A stretch of 64,000 nt of DNA from Nitzschia sp. pyKryTriq1 (GCA_956465555.1 OY101117.1:2914001-2978000); one strand, 5' to 3'; shown: positions 1 through 10,901, counted from the first letter of the stretch. The notes: a model not told the origin generated them from the sequence alone. A program made the numbers and translations.

Positions 1-314
1 TTTTAACGCGGTGAGCACGCTGTTATTAGCCCACAGTATTTGACCACCTGCCCCCACCCCATTGGTCCATGAAATCAGTGCGAGGGACAGTCGAGCAAGT
101 CGTCAGTTCGGGAACGACGGTCACGTCTGTCCGCTGTTTCGGTAACGACGGTCAGTTCTACGCACGGTTGCAACTAGAATCTGTACCGGTACTGTCTCTC
201 GTTCCGGAAGCCCCCCCTTGTGTATTACATGTCCCGAAGGGGGCGCCTGACAACAGTACAGTGTAGTGAGAAGTGACGCCAAAAGCCAAGCCATAATCTA
301 CAAATCAATCGAAC

Positions 315-1418
315 ATGACACTAACTACCAGTACCAGTACGGTACTGAAGAAAAGACGACTCCTCTCCGCCTGTGATCGGCCCAGCGAGAAGAAGATATC
401 ATGGAAAACAGCGGGAACGATAGCGGCAGCATTGATTCTCACTTTGGGGCTCGGGGTGTCTAGTTGTTGGACAGACCAAATTGCCGCATCAACAGTGTTT
501 GACCTCGAGCATTTCTCTGGAATAAGTCTGAAGGTGGAGAACCCACCCTCCACTTCAGGTGGTGGTCCTTTTGTTCTCCTTGCAGGACAATGTGTTGCCT
601 CGACGGTTACTCAAGCTTTCATTCGTGAACTTCTGCAGAGGCACGGCATCCAACCATACCGCACAAAATTTGAGATTATCAAGAAGATTGAGACAAATAC
701 GGTATACCAGAGATTGGAGAAAATCCTGATTGCCAACAACGAAACAGTTGACTATGAAACAGTCATGTTGCAGTCAATCAAGGAGATGCACCTTGAAGCA
801 AACAAACTCACCAACACGAAACTCGTGTTTAAGGCACAAACTCAACTGCTGTCCAAACACCTCCTTCTATTCGAAGGGTTGAGAGAGATGGGTGCTCGCT
901 TCACAATGATCTACCGTGAGAATCATCTTGATCACTGCATCTGTCAAGTCCGGGATTGCTTAAAGAAAAAGTTTGGATATCCAGTTTTTGCGAAGAACGG
1001 AACCAGAACAAACCTGTGTTTTGGACGACGAGCGATCTCAGGCGTCACGACCAAGGCATATATGGAGCGTCCTGTTGAATGCATCGTCCATTCACAGAGA
1101 CAAATTGATCTTGATAGAGCCTTCTTCGCGTCAGCTATTCCTCCTCCAACAAGAGCCATGATTCCGACCGAGGCACTTTTTGGATTTGAGTACACCTCGG
1201 ACGCGACTGTTTTTGACGAAAGCGTACGAGTATGGCTGGATCTTCTGAAGCCATTTCTCCGCGACTTCATGAACGAAACCATCGTTCGCCAATTCCTTGA
1301 TGAACACCAGAATACGAGGAAGCCTCCAGGGCCACATCAGGATGTCGTCTATAACCCGTCTTTTGTTGTGAAACAATTGAGACGTTCCAACGTGACAAGT
1401 TTCTTGAGATTAGACTAG
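315..1418 (+). CDS. Type II membrane sulfotransferase-like protein, type A, copy 1
   Basis: The 367-residue open frame begins with an ATG. It has a short basic cytosolic tail, one membrane anchor at about residues 33-49 and a lumenal domain. Residues 86-99 (FVLLAGQCVASTVT) lie where sulfotransferases bind the 5'-phosphosulfate of PAPS. The segment near residues 196-215, with the motif YRENHLDHCICQVRDC, resembles the 3'-phosphate-binding region. The P-loop lacks the usual GT/GS pair, so activity is uncertain. By topology it would act in the Golgi lumen on a glycan. It runs convergent to the decayed type B gene and shares its first 50 residues with the unit 3 gene. The assignment is to a broad P-loop sulfotransferase-like family; the substrate is unknown. 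Confidence 0.75.
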   Translation: MTLTTSTSTVLKKRRLLSACDRPSEKKISWKTAGTIAAALILTLGLGVSSCWTDQIAASTVFDLEHFSGISLKVENPPSTSGGGPFVLLAGQCVASTVTQAFIRELLQRHGIQPYRTKFEIIKKIETNTVYQRLEKILIANNETVDYETVMLQSIKEMHLEANKLTNTKLVFKAQTQLLSKHLLLFEGLREMGARFTMIYRENHLDHCICQVRDCLKKKFGYPVFAKNGTRTNLCFGRRAISGVTTKAYMERPVECIVHSQRQIDLDRAFFASAIPPPTRAMIPTEALFGFEYTSDATVFDESVRVWLDLLKPFLRDFMNETIVRQFLDEHQNTRKPPGPHQDVVYNPSFVVKQLRRSNVTSFLRLD

Positions 1419-1538
1419 GCGGGGAGGACGACCCACGGTTGTATAATCCAGTTTGCGCGAAGAATGGCATCGCTTGAAAATACTACGGAAGAAAATTTAA
1501 ACACGTAATTTTAAAAATATATTCATTGTTTTTTACAG

Positions 1539-1727
1539 TTTGGACGACGGGTAAAAGAGCCAAAATTCAAGGCCAGAATTGATCGAAGGAACGGTTCGAT
1601 TTTGGATGTAGTAGCCCCAGCGATGATACCAACTCGGAAAGAGCTTTCGTTCTATACTCGTATAAAAGATAGTTTTAATTTGGACTTGTTTTACAGCATC
1701 CTCCGAATAAATGATGATGATGATTAA
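1539..1727 (+). pseudogene. Type C sulfotransferase C-terminal fragment, copy 1
   Basis: A 62-codon open stretch begins FGRRVKEPKF and contains VVAPAMIPTRKELSFYTR. This matches the type A pattern FGRR...AMIPTEALFGFEY at low identity, so it is a third paralogue represented only by its C-terminal part. It sits directly after a pyrimidine-rich tract ending TTTTTTACAG, a good 3' splice-site shape. It may therefore be a relic or an alternative last exon for the gene just upstream. It has no start codon. It is absent from unit 3. Confidence 0.55.
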
Positions 1728-1881
1728 AATAGCGTTTTCCCTCTGATCTCTGTCAGGGTAGATTTCAAAAAATAATACACGTAGGCATACTCGTAATATA
1801 CATTCGTGGAATTAGCGGGAGTCTTCACGGCCTTTTGAGAGCCTCGAGAAAAAATGTGTCTTCCGGTAGCTCCTATCACTG

Positions 1882-2728
1882 CTAGTAGCAAGTGAAAGAA
1901 TTGCCGACCAGCATAGGCACAAGAAGGTCTCGGGGCAGATATTTTGCTTTGTTGCTACCAGCTAATTCCTCCTGGACGTGTTGAAAGCTGTACACACTAG
2001 TCTCTTGACTGCTCAAAGTGCGGGTCCCCTTGTGCTCGCGCAGCACATTTTCCACCAAACTCCTATCTAAATGATCGCGCAGTATTGGTTGTAGTAATCG
2101 CATCCAAATTTCGACACCCCGTTAGAAATCCCCCTCCTCAGTCGAGTATTCAAACTCGAAAAGGCTTTCGGATGCAATCGATTCAAACGGAAGTGCTTTA
2201 ATTTGGCGAATACCTTCGATTCCACGATCGATGCAGCCCGACGTATCATGAAAGTTCGCCTGCACATTGACATCTTGGTACTTCCTTCGGCCCAGGCATA
2301 GATCTGATCGAGAGCCATTATTTTCGAAAACAGGAAATCCATATGGCATGTCGATGAAGCAGTCCTTGATCCGACAAATGCATCTATCCAAGACATTTTC
2401 ACGATAAAAACCAAGAAAGGATGTCCCGAGCTGTTCTAGTACACTCTGCATGGAAGTAAAGCCCTGCAAATTAGTCTTGAAAAAGAATGCTTCTCTCGAG
2501 GCACAAGAGGCGGAAAGACTGCCCAGAGGATATCGCGGTTTGAAAAGTTGCAAGAAGGATGATCCCTATGTACATGAGCAAGAGAAAAGGGAGAACGATT
2601 CTTGCTGGCACCAACCGTCTCGTTTCATGACCAGAGGCGACCACCCCGAAATCCTGCCTTTTACCCTTCGGGGCAGTCATTCCATTCTTTCTTTGCGTGC
2701 ACCGAATCCGCTTCTCCGTCATCTTCAT
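1882..2728 (-). pseudogene. Decayed type B sulfotransferase-like gene, copy 1
   Basis: The ATG at 2728 opens a basic tail and a membrane anchor (VLPFLLLMYIGIILLATF). The frame then slips. The type B lumenal body continues in another frame (RENVLDRCICRIKDC, SDLCLGRRKYQDV) and is cut by a TAA near 2122, where unit 3 encodes Glu in STDEGDFERG. The region carrying the 5'-phosphosulfate loop, present in unit 3 (CAGTTAVGAYLRR), is missing. The gene is therefore a pseudogene unless unseen splicing rescues it. The same lesions occur in unit 2, so decay came before duplication. It is convergent with type A. Confidence 0.75.
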
Positions 2729-3771
2729 GGCTATTATACAGTAGTAGTCGTTACGAGGCGTACGAGTCTGGTATACCTGTTACAGCACACAATTGCTGCA
2801 CTGCACTTCAAAGATGATGATAGCCCAGAAGATCGTCCAAGAAAAACTCCAACGTTTGGAGGATGCGAAGATACTAGACTTCAGTCTGGTCTTACTCTCT
2901 ATAGCTCTGATAGAGAGAGTAGAGTAGTTGATAGATAAAGCTAATGTATTAAAGATGTATTCCAATAGATTGTGTTTGCGATGCGATGATGACTCTTGTG
3001 GATGATGATCAGAGAAGATCTTGTGCGGCGCTCGACTGCGCCGGTCATCGGTCATCACCGCATCCAAAATCATAATGACGTGTATACTGACGGACGTTCG
3101 TGACTGGAGCGAGTCTTGGATCCAAATCGGAATTTTCTTCTCACAGAGGACACACCCTTGTTGTTCGTGTTCTTGCGCTTCGGCGACTTCGTGATTGCTT
3201 GCGGGATGTGTTTTTTTGCAGTTTGTCGCGACGAGTGACGAGAGGTACCGTCTGAATGTCCGAGCGTTGGCAGGCGTATTAAACAGTTAGTATGAAGATA
3301 TGGTACAAGTACGAGGATGCACGAAGCAGGAAGTACCTATCTAGTAAAAATAAACACGACGATAGTAGTAGACACTCTACTCTAGAAGTACTGTATGATA
3401 TGGCAACCATATTGCGTGGTTTGCCGCAGTGAGAACGAACGAAATAATAGCACGCGATTTTAACGCGGTGAGCACGCTGTTATTAGCCCACAGTATTTGA
3501 CCACCTGCCCCCACCCCATTGGTCCATGAAATCAGTGCGAGGGACAGTCGAGCAAGTCGTCAGTTCGGGAACGACGGTCACGTCTGTCCGCTGTTTCGGT
3601 AACGACGGTCAGTTCTACGCACGGTTGCAACTAGAATCTGTACCGGTACTGTCTCTCGTTCCGGAAGCCCCCCCTTGTGTATTACATGTCCCGAAGGGGG
3701 CGCCTGACAACAGTACAGTGTAGTGAGAAGTGACGCCAAAAGCCAAGCCATAATCTACAAATCAATCGAAC
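2729..3771. other. Spacer between divergent cassette genes
   Basis: This stretch separates the type B start (2728, minus) from the next type A start (3772, plus), so any promoters for both must lie here. It holds the junction of units 1 and 2 at 3457/3458. A 65-codon frame at 3526-3723 precedes the type A start in each unit, but its composition looks like leader DNA and not a protein. No specific promoter motif can be defended. The spacer is repeated, in whole or part, before each type A-style start. Confidence 0.6.
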
Positions 3772-4875
3772 ATGACACTAACTACCAGTACCAGTACGGT
3801 ACTGAAGAAAAGACGACTCCTCTCCGCCTGTGATCGGCCCAGCGAGAAGAAGATATCATGGAAAACAGCGGGAACGATAGCGGCAGCATTGATTCTCACT
3901 TTGGGGCTCGGGGTGTCTAGTTGTTGGACAGACCAAATTGCCGCATCAACAGTGTTTGACCTCGAGCATTTCTCTGGAATAAGTCTGAAGGTGGAGAACC
4001 CACCCTCCACTTCAGGTGGTGGTCCTTTTGTTCTCCTTGCAGGACAATGTGTTGCCTCGACGGTTACTCAAGCTTTCATTCGTGAACTTCTGCAGAGGCA
4101 CGGCATCCAACCATACCGCACAAAATTTGAGATTATCAAGAAGATTGAGACAAATACGGTATACCAGAGATTGGAGAAAATCCTGATTGCCAACAACGAA
4201 ACAGTTGACTATGAAACAGTCATGTTGCAGTCAATCAAGGAGATGCACCTTGAAGCAAACAAACTCACCAACACGAAACTCGTGTTTAAGGCACAAACTC
4301 AACTGCTGTCCAAACACCTCCTTCTATTCGAAGGGTTGAGAGAGATGGGTGCTCGCTTCACAATGATCTACCGTGAGAATCATCTTGATCACTGCATCTG
4401 TCAAGTCCGGGATTGCTTAAAGAAAAAGTTTGGATATCCAGTTTTTGCGAAGAACGGAACCAGAACAAACCTGTGTTTTGGACGACGAGCGATCTCAGGC
4501 GTCACGACCAAGGCATATATGGAGCGTCCTGTTGAATGCATCGTCCATTCACAGAGACAAATTGATCTTGATAGAGCCTTCTTCGCGTCAGTTATTCCTC
4601 CTCCAACAAGAGCCATGATTCCGACCGAGGCACTTTTTGGATTTGAGTACACCTCGGACGCGACTGTTTTTGACGAAAGCGTACGAGTATGGCTGGATCT
4701 TCTGAAGCCATTTCTCCGCGACTTCATGAACGAAACCATCGTTCGCCAATTCCTTGATGAACACCAGAATACGAGGAAGCCTCCAGGGCCACATCAGGAT
4801 GTCGTCTATAACCCGTCTTTTGTTGTGAAACAATTGAGACGTTCCAACGTGACAAGTTTCTTGAGATTAGACTAG
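3772..4875 (+). CDS. Type II membrane sulfotransferase-like protein, type A, copy 2
   Basis: The 367-residue protein is identical to copy 1 except for Val in place of Ala in the segment FFAS(A/V)IPPP. It has the same anchor, the same 5'-phosphosulfate-like loop and the same YREN-type 3'-phosphate segment. The start lies 246 bases downstream of the upstream leader frame, as in copy 1. Both copies are intact, so dosage or recent conversion may be selected. It faces a type B pseudogene at 5339-6185. Confidence 0.75.
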   Translation: MTLTTSTSTVLKKRRLLSACDRPSEKKISWKTAGTIAAALILTLGLGVSSCWTDQIAASTVFDLEHFSGISLKVENPPSTSGGGPFVLLAGQCVASTVTQAFIRELLQRHGIQPYRTKFEIIKKIETNTVYQRLEKILIANNETVDYETVMLQSIKEMHLEANKLTNTKLVFKAQTQLLSKHLLLFEGLREMGARFTMIYRENHLDHCICQVRDCLKKKFGYPVFAKNGTRTNLCFGRRAISGVTTKAYMERPVECIVHSQRQIDLDRAFFASVIPPPTRAMIPTEALFGFEYTSDATVFDESVRVWLDLLKPFLRDFMNETIVRQFLDEHQNTRKPPGPHQDVVYNPSFVVKQLRRSNVTSFLRLD

Positions 4876-4995
4876 GCGGGGAGGACGACCCACGGTTGTA
4901 TAATCCAGTTTGCGCGAAGAATGGCATCGCTTGAAAATACTACGGAAGAAAATTTAAACACGTAATTTTAAAAATATATTCATTGTTTTTTACAG

Positions 4996-5184
4996 TTTGG
5001 ACGACGGGTAAAAGAGCCAAAATTCAAGGCCAGAATTGATCGAAGGAACGGTTCGATTTTGGATGTAGTAGCCCCAGCGATGATACCAACTCGGAAAGAG
5101 CTTTCGTTCTATACTCGTATAAAAGATAGTTTTAATTTGGACTTGTTTTACAGCATCCTCCGAATAAATGATGATGATGATTAA
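4996..5184 (+). pseudogene. Type C sulfotransferase fragment, copy 2
   Basis: This is the unit 2 copy of the fragment at 1539-1727, offset by 3457 bases. It begins FGRRVKEPKF just after the same TTTTTTACAG tract and ends at a TAA after a run of Asp codons. The same reservations about relic or alternative exon apply. Confidence 0.55.
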
Positions 5185-5338
5185 AATAGCGTTTTCCCTC
5201 TGATCTCTGTCAGGGTAGATTTCAAAAAATAATACACGTAGGCATACTCGTAATATACATTCGTGGAATTAGCGGGAGTCTTCACGGCCTTTTGAGAGCC
5301 TCGAGAAAAAATGTGTCTTCCGGTAGCTCCTATCACTG

Positions 5339-6185
5339 CTAGTAGCAAGTGAAAGAATTGCCGACCAGCATAGGCACAAGAAGGTCTCGGGGCAGATATT
5401 TTGCTTTGTTGCTACCAGCTAATTCCTCCTGGACGTGTTGAAAGCTGTACACACTAGTCTCTTGACTGCTCAAAGTGCGGGTCCCCTTGTGCTCGCGCAG
5501 CACATTTTCCACCAAACTCCTATCTAAATGATCGCGCAGTATTGGTTGTAGTAATCGCATCCAAATTTCGACACCCCGTTAGAAATCCCCCTCCTCAGTC
5601 GAGTATTCAAACTCGAAAAGGCTTTCGGATGCAATCGATTCAAACGGAAGTGCTTTAATTTGGCGAATACCTTCGATTCCACGATCGATGCAGCCCGACG
5701 TATCATGAAAGTTCGCCTGCACATTGACATCTTGGTACTTCCTTCGGCCCAGGCATAGATCTGATCGAGAGCCATTATTTTCGAAAACAGGAAATCCATA
5801 TGGCATGTCGATGAAGCAGTCCTTGATCCGACAAATGCATCTATCCAAGACATTTTCACGATAAAAACCAAGAAAGGATGTCCCGAGCTGTTCTAGTACA
5901 CTCTGCATGGAAGTAAAGCCCTGCAAATTAGTCTTGAAAAAGAATGCTTCTCTCGAGGCACAAGAGGCGGAAAGACTGCCCAGAGGATATCGCGGTTTGA
6001 AAAGTTGCAAGAAGGATGATCCCTATGTACATGAGCAAGAGAAAAGGGAGAACGATTCTTGCTGGCACCAACCGTCTCGTTTCATGACCAGAGGCGACCA
6101 CCCCGAAATCCTGCCTTTTACCCTTCGGGGCAGTCATTCCATTCTTTCTTTGCGTGCACCGAATCCGCTTCTCCGTCATCTTCAT
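5339..6185 (-). pseudogene. Decayed type B sulfotransferase-like gene, copy 2
   Basis: This is the unit 2 copy of the pseudogene at 1882-2728. It has the same ATG (6185), anchor, frame slip, missing 5'-phosphosulfate loop and in-frame TAA. Identical lesions in both units date the decay before the tandem duplication. Confidence 0.75.
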
Positions 6186-6763
6186 GGCTATTATACAGTA
6201 GTAGTCGTTACGAGGCGTACGAGTCTGGTATACCTGTTACAGCACACAATTGCTGCACTGCACTTCAAAGATGATGATAGCCCAGAAGATCGTCCAAGAA
6301 AAACTCCAACGTTTGGAGGATGCGAAGATACTAGACTTCAGTCTGGTCTTACTCTCTATAGCTCTGATAGAGAGAGTAGAGTAGTTGATAGATAAAGCTA
6401 ATGTATTAAAGATGTATTCCAATAGATTGTGTTTGCGATGCGATGATGACTCTTGTGGATGATGATCAGAGAAGATCTTGTGCGGCGCTCGACTGCGCCG
6501 GTCATCGGTCATCACCGCATCCAAAATCATAATGACGTGTATACTGACGGACGTTCGTGACTGGAGCGAGTCTTGGATCCAAATCGGAATTTTCTTCTCA
6601 CAGAGGACACACCCTTGTTGTTCGTGTTCTTGCGCTTCGGCGACTTCGTGATTGCTTGCGGGATGTGTTTTTTTGCAGTTTGTCGCGACGAGTGACGAGA
6701 GGTACCGTCTGAATGTCCGAGCGTTGGCAGGCGTATTAAACAGTTAGTATGAAGATATGGTAC

Positions 6764-7507
6764 GTGGAACGTTTGGTATACTGGAGAGAGTTGGAATTAT
6801 CGCGTGAAAGTAGGTCAAATATAGGTTCGTCCCAACACTCCCTCTCGAACGAACAGTTTACCAACCACATAGTAGCTTCCTGATTTGACGAAATTTCTCG
6901 ACTGTTAGTCCCTTTGTGAGTATGTCTGCTTTCTGATATTGTGATTCGATATGCATGATGGTGGTGCGAGTAGGATGTAGATGGCTACGGAACCAATGAT
7001 ACTTGATCGCGTAGTGTTTCGAGCGAGGGGTGTATTGTCCGGGTGCCATGACGGGCGAGAATATTTCTTGACTGTCGAAATCAACGCCGTCAATCTGCCG
7101 ATCTCCGCGGCAGCAGAATCTGCCCTTCAGTTTCCGAACCGAACCGTCAGGAAATCTTTTGCACTTGAACGCCCACGTCCCTGGCAGTACGTTCATGTCT
7201 TCTCTTCGTTCGACCACATCCCAGACATCCATGTCTTGTAATGTTTGAATCTCTTTTTCAGCAGCTTTCCAGTATCCATCTGCTAAAGGGCCGTTCATGG
7301 CTTCTTCCCACGTTGGGTTATCTTCAGAGTTTGCCTTCGCTCCAAGGATCATCGGATGTAACTGTTCGTACGTTCCGAAATCGTCGTCCAGACTTTGAGT
7401 GCATAACGACCACATCTTCGTAAATTCATCGGACTGTAGTGTATCAATTGTCTTGGCCCAGTTGAGAGTCGCGAGAAATTGGTTGTTGAGCTCTCCGTAT
7501 TTAATTT
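6764..7507 (-). mobile_element. Ty1/copia retrotransposon fossil
   Basis: The minus strand encodes the start of a copia-type reverse transcriptase domain (NPTWEEAM, VLPGTWAFKCKRFPDGSVRKLKGRFC) and the end of the RNase H region (HIESQYQKADILTKGL). A purine-rich tract (GAGAGGGAG) follows, then a long-terminal-repeat start reading TGTTGGGACG at 6837. About 74 bases of that repeat remain. The element is broken and incomplete. It is wedged between two copies of the cassette's 5' module. The readable domains suggest a fairly young fossil. Confidence 0.85.
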
Positions 7508-8306
7508 TTTTACCCTTCGGGGCAGTCATTCCATTCTTTCTTTGCGTGCACCGAATCCGCTTCTCCGTCATCTTCATGGCTATTATACAGTAGTAGTCGT
7601 TACGAGGCGTACGAGTCTGGTATACCTGTTACAGTACACAATTGCTGCACTGCACTTCAAAGATGATGATAGCCCAGAAGATCGTCCAAGAAAAACTCCA
7701 ACGTTTGGAGGATGCGAAGATACTAGACTTCAGTCTGGTCTTACTCTCTATAGCTCTGATAGAGAGAGTAGAGTAGTTGATAGATAAAGCTAATGTATTA
7801 AAGATGTATTCCAATAGATTGTGTTTGCGATGCGATGATGACTCTTGTGGATGATGATCAGAGAAGATCTTGTGCGGCGCTCGACTGCGCCGGTCATCGG
7901 TCATCACCGCATCCAAAATCATAATGACGTGTATACTGACGGACGTTCGTGACTGGAGCGAGTCTTGGATCCAAATCGGAATTTTCTTCTCACAGAGGAC
8001 ACACCCTTGTTGTTCGTGTTCTTGCGCTTCGGCGACTTCGTGATTGCTTGCGGGATGTGTTTTTTTGCAGTTTGTCGCGACGAGTGACGAGAGGTACCGT
8101 CTGAATGTCCGAGCGTTGGCAGGCGTATTAAACAGTTAGTATGAAGATATGGTACAAGTACGAGGATGCACGAAGCAGGAAGTACCTATCTAGTAAAAAT
8201 AAACACGACGATAGTAGTAGACACTCTACTCTAGAAGTACTGTATGATATGGCAACCATATTGCGTGGTTTGCCGCAGTGAGAACGAACGAAATAATAGC
8301 ACGCGA
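7508..8306. repeat. Third copy of the type B 5' module
   Basis: This 800-base stretch repeats 2659-3457, including the start of the type B coding frame on the minus strand (ATG at 7577, 23 shared codons), the divergent spacer and the join to the next unit. It has no type B body attached. At its left edge it meets the copia relic. It is an orphan 5' module and supplies the upstream region for the unit 3 gene at 8625. Confidence 0.85.
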
Positions 8307-8624
8307 TTTTAACGCGGTGAGCACGCTGTTATTAGCCCACAGTATTTGACCACCTGCCCCCACCCCATTGGTCCATGAAATCAGTGCGAGGGACAGTCGA
8401 GCAAGTCGTCAGTTCGGGAACGACGGTCACGTCTGTCCGCTGTTTCGGTAACGACGGTCAGTTCTACGCACGGTTGCAACTAGAATCTGTACCGGTACTG
8501 TCTCTCGTTCCGTCCGGAAGCCCCCCCTTGTGTATTACATGTCCCGAAGGGTGCGCCTGACAACAGTACAGTGTAGTGAGAAGTGAAGCCAAAAGCCAAG
8601 CCATAATCTACAAATCAATCGAAC

Positions 8625-9733
8625 ATGACACTAACTACCAGTACCAGTACGGTACTGAAGACAAGACGACTCCTCTCCGCCTGTGATCGGCCCAGCGAGA
8701 AGAAGATATCATGGAAAACAGCGGGAACGATAGCAGCAGCATTGATTCTCACTTTGGGGCTTGGAGTCTCCAGTTGGACGAATTACACTACCACAATCGA
8801 GGACTTTAGCACAGAAGAGAATAAACGGATCCAAGGATCGAAGGAGCTGCTCGATCGAACTACAACAAATAAGACCAGCTCCTGTCAGCAGTCTCCTTTT
8901 GCATTAATTACAGAAGGAGGCTGTGCCGGGACCACAGCTGTCGGGGCCTACCTAAGACGTATTATCGAGTCGCATGGTGTGGCCAGTCTCAGAGGGGCTG
9001 GATTTGAGTTTCTTCACGCTAATCAAAGGAACCCGAGTGGTCGCTCAAGAAATATCTTCTATGATGAAATATTGAGAGAGAGAGAAACATTACAAACGAC
9101 GGAAGGATTAATAAACATGCATTGGCTGAATCGCTGAAGCGGGCTCAAGTCGCCTCTTGTGCCTCGAGAGAAGCATTCTTTTTCAAGACGAATTTGCAGG
9201 GCTTTACTTCCATGCAGAGTGTACTAGAACAGCTCGGGACATCCTTTCTTGGTTTTTATCGTGAAAATGTCTTGGATAGATGCATTTGTCGGATCAAGGA
9301 CTGCTTCATCGACATGCCATATGGATTTCCTGTTTTCGAAAATAATGGCTCTCGATCAGATCTATGCCTGGGCCGAAGGAAGTACCAAGATGTCAATGTG
9401 CAGGCGAACTTTCATGATACATCGGGCTGCATCGATCGTGGAATCGAAGGTATTCGCCAAATTAAAGCACTTCCGTTTGAATCGATTGCATCCGAAAGCC
9501 TTTTCGAGTTTGAATACTCGACCGACGAGGGGGATTTCGAACGGGGTGTCGAAATTTGGATGCGATTACTACAACCAATACTGCGCGATCATTTAGATAG
9601 GAGTTTGGTGGAAAATGTGCTGCGCGAGCACAAGGGGACCCGCACTTTGAGCAGTCAAGAGACTTTTGTGTACAACTTTCAACACGTCCAGGAGGAATTA
9701 GCTGGTAGCAACAAAGCAAAATATCTGCACTGA
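8625..9733 (+). pseudogene. Sulfotransferase-like gene: type A N-terminus with type B body
   Basis: The first 50 residues, including the membrane anchor, match type A. The lumenal body is type B and includes the full 5'-phosphosulfate loop (FALITEGGCAGTTAVGAYLRR) that the unit 1 and 2 copies lack. The 3'-phosphate segment is RENVLDRCICRIKDCF. A one-base frame slip near 9120-9137 separates the two halves, so as read the first frame ends after 170 residues. It may be a recent pseudogene, contain a small unrecognised intron, or reflect a sequence error. It is the least damaged type B body in the window. It ends at AKYLH, convergent with the type A body at 9882. Confidence 0.7.
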
Positions 9734-9881
9734 GACCTTCTTGTGCCTATGCTCGTCCAAACTGTAAAAAACAATAAATATATTTTTAAAATTACGTGTT
9801 TAAATTTTCTTCCGTAGTATTTTCAAGCGATGCCATTCTTCGCGCAAACTGGATTATACAACCGTGGGTCGTCCTCCCCGC

Positions 9882-10855
9882 CTAGTCTAATCTCAAGAAA
9901 CTTGTCACGTTGGAACGTCTCAATTGTTTCACAACGAAAGACGGGTTGTAGACGGCATCCTGTTGTGGCCCTGGAGGCTTCCTCGTATTCTGGTGTTCAT
10001 CAAGGAATTGGCGAACGATGGTTTCGTTCATGAAGTCGCGGAGAAATGGCTTCAGAAGATCCAGCCATACTCGTACGCTTTCGTCAAAAACAGTCGCGTC
10101 CGAGGTGTACTCAAATCCAAAAAGTGCCTCGGTCGGAATCATGGCTCTTGTTGGAGGAGGAATAGCTGACGCGAAGAAGGCTCTATCAAGATCAGTTTGT
10201 CTCTGTGAATGGACGATGCATTCAACAGGACGCTCCATATATGCCTTGGTCGTGACGCCTGAGATCGCTCGTCGTCCAAAACACAGGTTTGTTCCGGTTC
10301 CGTTCTTCGCAAAAACTGGATATCCAAACTTTTTCTTTAAGCAATCCCGGACTTGACAGATGCAGTGATCAAGATGATTCTCACGGTAGATCATTGTGAA
10401 GCGAGCACCCATCTCTCTCAACCCTTCAAATAGAAGGAGGTGTTTGGACAGCAGTTGAGTTTGTGCCTTAAACACGAGTTTCGTGTTGGTGAGTTTGTTT
10501 GCTTCAAGGTGCATCTCCTTGATTGACTGCAACATGACTGTTTCATAGTCAACTGTTTCGTTGTTGGCAATCAGGATTTTCTCCAATCTCTGGTATACCG
10601 AATTTTTTTCGTTCTTGAGAATTTCATAGTGAATGACTTTGTACGATTGGATGCCATGCCTCTTGAGAAGTTCACGGATGAACTTATTAGTAACCGTTGA
10701 GGCGATACATCCTCCTGCAATGAGAACAAAAGGACCACCACCTGAAGTGTGGGCCCCGACAGCTGTGGTCCCGGCACAGCCTCCTTCTGTAATTAATGCA
10801 AAACGAGACTGCTGGCAGGAGCTGGTCTTATTTGTTGTAGTTCGATCGAGCAGCT
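9882..10855 (-). pseudogene. 5'-truncated chimeric type B/type A sulfotransferase body
   Basis: The frame is open from a TAG near 10855 to the stop at 9882, about 324 codons, with no ATG, tail or membrane anchor. It starts with type B sequence (ELLDRTTTNK to CAGTTAVGA) and switches to type A at HTSGGGPFVL. It therefore carries two phosphosulfate-like loops in series. From VYQRLEKIL onward it is nearly identical to units 1 and 2; before that it is clearly diverged, which marks the edge of a conversion tract. The array ends at its 5' edge, so the missing start was lost at the junction. Confidence 0.75.
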
Positions 10856-10901
10856 CCTAGCTCTTATGAGTGGAATATCTTCGGATGTGTCCCCATCGAC
10901 T

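Larger units (their letters stand above)
1..10858. repeat. Array of three sulfotransferase cassette units
   Basis: Unit 1 (1-3457) and unit 2 (3458-6763) are tandem copies offset by exactly 3457 bases with very few differences. One visible difference is an Ala/Val change at 1134/4591. Unit 2 breaks off at about 6763 against a copia relic. A third copy of the unit's last 800 bases (7508-8306) leads into unit 3 (8307-10858). Unit 3 starts with the same 460 bases but carries the two gene bodies in swapped order and strand. The array stops sharply near 10858 inside the 3' end of the FG-GAP gene. The near-identity of units 1 and 2 implies very recent duplication, or ongoing homogenisation. Confidence 0.95.

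Noticed and set aside
69-266. 65-codon frame repeated upstream of each type A start
   Set aside because: It is present in each unit only because the DNA is duplicated. It is shortened by a small change in unit 3 and resembles no protein.
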